From Deltaproteobacteria bacterium (GTDB lineage Bacteria; Desulfobacterota; Desulfovibrionia; Desulfovibrionales; Desulfovibrionaceae): a stretch of DNA of 45,165 nucleotides. This document shows positions 42,697 through 45,165 of this stretch, piece after piece (position 1 is the first letter of the stretch; every line of letters starts with the position of its first letter). The notes beneath the pieces were generated by a model. It did no database searches and had not been told where the DNA came from. It saw only the letters and a program-made list of their open reading frames with translations. The stretch covers positions 1 through 45,165 of the forward strand of contig JAISOL010000036.1 of NCBI GenBank assembly GCA_031275645.1, in the 5' to 3' direction. The position numbers and the translations under genes were made by a program.

Positions 42697-43593
42697 ATGC
42701 AGATAAGCAAAAGCAAGGCTGTTTTTCTCTTTTCCCTGGTCATCCTGATCTGGGGGTTCAACTGGACGGTGGTCAAGCTGATTGTGCTGGAAATACCACC
42801 CGTCTGGTCCGCCGCCCTGCGCTCGGCCATAGCCGCTGCCGTCGTGCTGCCCCTTCAGCGCGCGACCGGAGATCTTCGCCTGCCGGAAAAGAGGGATCTG
42901 TCCGTCATTCTGTGCATAGGCGTCTTCAACATGACGCTCTGCCCCCTCTTTATGGCGGCCGGGCTGGAGCTTGTGCCGGTGGGGCGTTCCGTGGTCCTGG
43001 GCTACACCACCCCGCTGTGGGTGGCGCCCGGAGCCTGGCTTTTTTTGCGCGAACCCCTGCCTCTCCGGCGTCTTCTCGGAGTCGCGGCGGGTTTGTGCGG
43101 CATCGCGATCCTGTGCAATCCGTCAACTCTGGACTGGGGAGACAGCCGGGCCGTGCTCGGCTATGTCTTTCTGCTGCTGAGCGCCCTGAGCTGGGCCGTG
43201 GCCATTCTGTGCATACGCAGGCATGTCTGGCGGGCCACTCCTTTCCAGCTGCTTTTCTGGCAGACCCTCCTGGCTTCCGTCCTGCTCATTCTCCTGGCCC
43301 TGTCCGTGCACGGGCCCCTTTCCTTTTACCCCTCTCTATCCCTGCTTCTGCTCCTGGCTTACTGCGGCATACCGGGCACGGCTCTGGCCTTCTGGGCCCT
43401 GACGGTCATAAACGCCAGCCTTCCGGCCACCACCGTCTCTCTGGGCCTGCTGGCCACTCCCCTTGTCGGCATCCTGGGTTCCGTCGTTTTTCTCGACGAA
43501 GGCGTGGATCTCTCTATGGCTGTTTCCATTTTTCTGGTGCTGGGAGGCATAGCCCTGGGCTCGTCTCGTCAGGGAAGGGAAAAATCCGGGTAA
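42697..43593 (+). CDS. DMT-superfamily transporter with two EamA domains
   Basis: 298 aa with ten hydrophobic helices in two EamA halves. First half: ILIWGFNWTVVKLIV and SAALRSAIAAAVVLPL, then VPVGRSVVLGYTTPLWVAPG. Second half: VFLLLSALSWAVAILCIRR, YCGIPGTALAFWAL and SLGLLATPLVGILGSVVFLDE. The family includes exporters of amino acids and other metabolites; the substrate is not evident. The start at 42697 has GGAAGAG about 11 nt upstream; an ATG at 42667 in frame has no SD. Its last 80 bp overlap tail-to-tail with the DUF4911 gene on the other strand. Confidence 0.87.
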   Translation: MQISKSKAVFLFSLVILIWGFNWTVVKLIVLEIPPVWSAALRSAIAAAVVLPLQRATGDLRLPEKRDLSVILCIGVFNMTLCPLFMAAGLELVPVGRSVVLGYTTPLWVAPGAWLFLREPLPLRRLLGVAAGLCGIAILCNPSTLDWGDSRAVLGYVFLLLSALSWAVAILCIRRHVWRATPFQLLFWQTLLASVLLILLALSVHGPLSFYPSLSLLLLLAYCGIPGTALAFWALTVINASLPATTVSLGLLATPLVGILGSVVFLDEGVDLSMAVSIFLVLGGIALGSSRQGREKSG

Positions 43594-43822
43594 AAGGCAC
43601 GCTCTCCCCTATTTCCCGCAGCGTCTCCAGCAGGGCGCGTTCCATATCCGGGGAGCAGACTATTTTCAGGACGCATTCCCGGCGATCCGCCACCGAAATA
43701 CAGGCCAGATTGTCATGGGCTTCCAGAAGGTAGCGCAGGAGCCGGGTGCGGGAAGGAAGCAGACGGAGGTAAAAGCGGGAGGAACGGGTCGCTCCCGGCC
43801 CGGCCCGGCCAGGCTCCCTCAT
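43514..43822 (-). CDS. DUF4911 family small protein
   Basis: 102 aa. The core RFYLRLLPSRTRLLRYLLEAHD, read as FYLRLLPSRTRLLRYLLEA, then DNLACISVADRRECVLKIVC and a terminal helix (DMERALLETLREIGESVPF) match the small DUF4911 family found in Desulfovibrio and relatives. Its function is unknown. The start overlaps the stop of the HD-GYP gene by 4 bp (ATGA), so it is translated after it and may assist or be regulated with it. Its 3' end overlaps the converging DMT gene by 80 bp. Confidence 0.75.
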   Translation of the reverse strand: MREPGRAGPGATRSSRFYLRLLPSRTRLLRYLLEAHDNLACISVADRRECVLKIVCSPDMERALLETLREIGESVPFTRIFPFPDETSPGLCLPAPEKWKQP

Positions 43823-44925
43823 TGCTCCCGGCTCGCGTTATCCGTGTGGAGGGCGGCTATGCTGTCGAAGATGTCGGAGATCTGCAGAAAGGCGTCCACA
43901 ATATCCGGATCGAAATGCGTTCCCTTGCCTCCCACGATGATGGAGGAAGCCTTTTCGTGCGTCATGGCGTCCTTATACACCCGTTTGGAAATCAGGGCAT
44001 CGTAGACGTCGGCCACGGCCATCATGCGGGCGGCAATGGGGATGGCGTCGCCGGCCGCGCCTGTGGGATAGCCGCTGCCGTCCCATTTTTCATGGTGCAT
44101 ATAGGCTATCTCGCAGGCGATTTCCAGAAAAAGCTCCGGGGTTTCCAGTTCTTTTTCCGCGGCCAGAATGGTGTCGCGCCCGTAAATGGTGTGTTTCTTC
44201 ATTTCCTCGAATTCTTCCGGGGTCAGCCGCCCCGGCTTGAGCAGAATCCTGTCCGGCACCCCCACTTTGCCGATGTCGTGCAGGGGCGCGGATTTATAAA
44301 TCATTGTGATGACGCGCTCGACCAGATAATCTCTGAATTTGGGGTGATCCCTGAGATGCTCGGCCAGGGCGTGCAGATAGAGCTGGGTGCGCCGTATATG
44401 CTGGCCGGTTTCGTTGTCCCGTGTTTCCGACATGGAGGCCATAGCCGTAATCAGGGAATCCTGCATGCCGGACAACTGCCTGGTGCGCGCCTCCACCTCG
44501 GCTTCCAGTTCCTCGTTGTGCCTGACCAGATTTTTCTGGGCCTGCTGCAGAGCCAGATGCGTGGCGACCCGCGCCATGAGAATGGGCGGACTGATGGGTT
44601 TGGTGATATAGTCCACCGCCCCGAGTTCAAAGCCGCGCATTTCGTCATCTTCCTGGGCTTTGGCCGTCAAAAAGATCACCGGCACGTCACGGGTTACCGG
44701 ATTGGCTTTAAGCTCTTTGCAGACCGAATAGCCGTCCATGCCCGGCATCATGATATCAAGCAGCACCAGATCCGGGGGGGTTTTGAAAGCGATCTGCAGA
44801 GCCTTGGGCCCATTGGTGGCTACCTTGTTTTTATATAGGGAACCAAGCAGGGACGTCAAAAGAGTAATATTATCCGCGGTATCGTCCACAATAAGGATTA
44901 CCGCGCGTTCTTCAGTCTGGGCCAC
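43819..44925 (-). CDS. Response regulator with HD-GYP cyclic-di-GMP phosphodiesterase domain
   Basis: 368 aa. The receiver domain fills residues 1-125: acidic DD in ILIVDDTADN, phospho-acceptor D57 in LVLLDIMMPGMDGY, the conserved T in VIFLTAKAQ and K in ITKPIS. A coiled-coil linker (QQAQKNLVRHNEELEAEVEA) follows, then an HD-GYP domain (ETGQHIRRTQLY, APLHDIGKVGVPD, HHEKWDGSGYPTG, MMAVADVYDALISKR). All metal-binding residues seem present, so active hydrolysis of cyclic di-GMP is expected, switched by phosphorylation. The partner kinase is not in the window. The gene precedes DUF4911 with a 4-bp overlap. No convincing promoter was picked out in 44926-45090. Confidence 0.94.
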   Translation of the reverse strand: MAQTEERAVILIVDDTADNITLLTSLLGSLYKNKVATNGPKALQIAFKTPPDLVLLDIMMPGMDGYSVCKELKANPVTRDVPVIFLTAKAQEDDEMRGFELGAVDYITKPISPPILMARVATHLALQQAQKNLVRHNEELEAEVEARTRQLSGMQDSLITAMASMSETRDNETGQHIRRTQLYLHALAEHLRDHPKFRDYLVERVITMIYKSAPLHDIGKVGVPDRILLKPGRLTPEEFEEMKKHTIYGRDTILAAEKELETPELFLEIACEIAYMHHEKWDGSGYPTGAAGDAIPIAARMMAVADVYDALISKRVYKDAMTHEKASSIIVGGKGTHFDPDIVDAFLQISDIFDSIAALHTDNASREQ

Positions 44926-45095
44926 TTTCTCCCCCGGTAATCCCCGCGGAAGGGAACCCCTCTTCCGCCGCCGGAACTACCTTTCTGCCTTGGTATAAGT
45001 CATCGTAACCCGTAACGCGCCTTTTTTCAACAAGCAATTCCAATTTCAGGGTCATTCTGTTCTTCCGAATCCGGTGCGGCGGGAGGGCAAAGAAA

Positions 45096-45143
45096 AACGC
45101 CGAAGCCGGAAGACAGGGAAAAGCCTTTCCGGATTGCGGCGTT
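45096..45143 (-). terminator. Rho-independent terminator of a gene beyond the right edge
   Basis: On the minus strand AACGCCG (45143-45137) and CCGGAA (45132-45127) pair with TTCCGG (45111-45106) and CGGCGTT (45102-45096), followed by T5 (45097-45093). It ends a minus-strand gene that lies outside the window, so 44926-45090 should hold the HD-GYP gene's own promoter. Confidence 0.8.
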
Positions 45144-45165
45144 GTGAACGCGAAAACGGTCCTGT

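Overview
The window reads as chromosomal DNA of a GC-rich, anaerobic member of the Desulfovibrionaceae (Desulfobacterota). This is inferred from gene content: a flavoredoxin-type flavin reductase, a [NiFe]-hydrogenase maturation protease, type III glutamine synthetase, a NifA-like sigma54 activator and oxygen-sensitive radical 2-hydroxyacyl-CoA dehydratase genes. No rRNA or tRNA gene and no CRISPR array was found.

Layout. (1) 1-6.1 kb is an eroding defence region. It holds a decayed IS1-family transposase, a type I-F cas2/3 fusion and cas1 (both look intact), a flavoredoxin gene whose 3' end runs into cas1, and an internally deleted PmeII-like restriction endonuclease. No csy genes or repeats lie inside the window. 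(2) 6.1-15.4 kb is mostly housekeeping: mtaB, a large exported Sel1-repeat protein that looks like two tandem paralogues fused in frame, a hydrogenase maturation protease, grpE, kdsD, a DUF2156 protein, a cysteine-synthase-like enzyme, and a BASS-family transporter with a strong promoter and a TetR-type palindrome. (3) 15.4-23.7 kb is a catabolic cluster: CoA-transferase, acyl-CoA dehydrogenase, two dehydratase subunits, a YkvI-type permease and the ATP-dependent dehydratase activator. The most economical reading is an acrylate-type route (2-hydroxyacid to hydroxyacyl-CoA to enoyl-CoA to saturated acyl-CoA; lactate to propionate fits best). A 560-bp control region with two copies of one promoter/operator module, a 17-codon leader ORF and long perfect hairpins precedes it, and most of the longer gaps inside the cluster carry another perfect inverted repeat. 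(4) 23.7-35.3 kb: glnN, then a tightly packed carA-carB-purF run followed by a NifA-like regulator and ugd. (5) 35.4-45.2 kb: cheW, mfd, a small lipoprotein, two paralogous GT92-like glycosyltransferases, a DMT-family transporter, and a DUF4911 / response regulator-HD-GYP pair on the other strand. A minus-strand terminator at the right edge ends a gene lying outside.

How the parts work together. The 15.4-23.7 kb cluster supplies import, CoA activation, dehydration, its activator and reduction, but no electron-transfer flavoprotein, which must be encoded elsewhere. The Cas pair can supply adaptation and target shredding only if the csy/Cas6f genes survive to the left of the window. Function calls rest on motif recognition by eye; no database search was possible.
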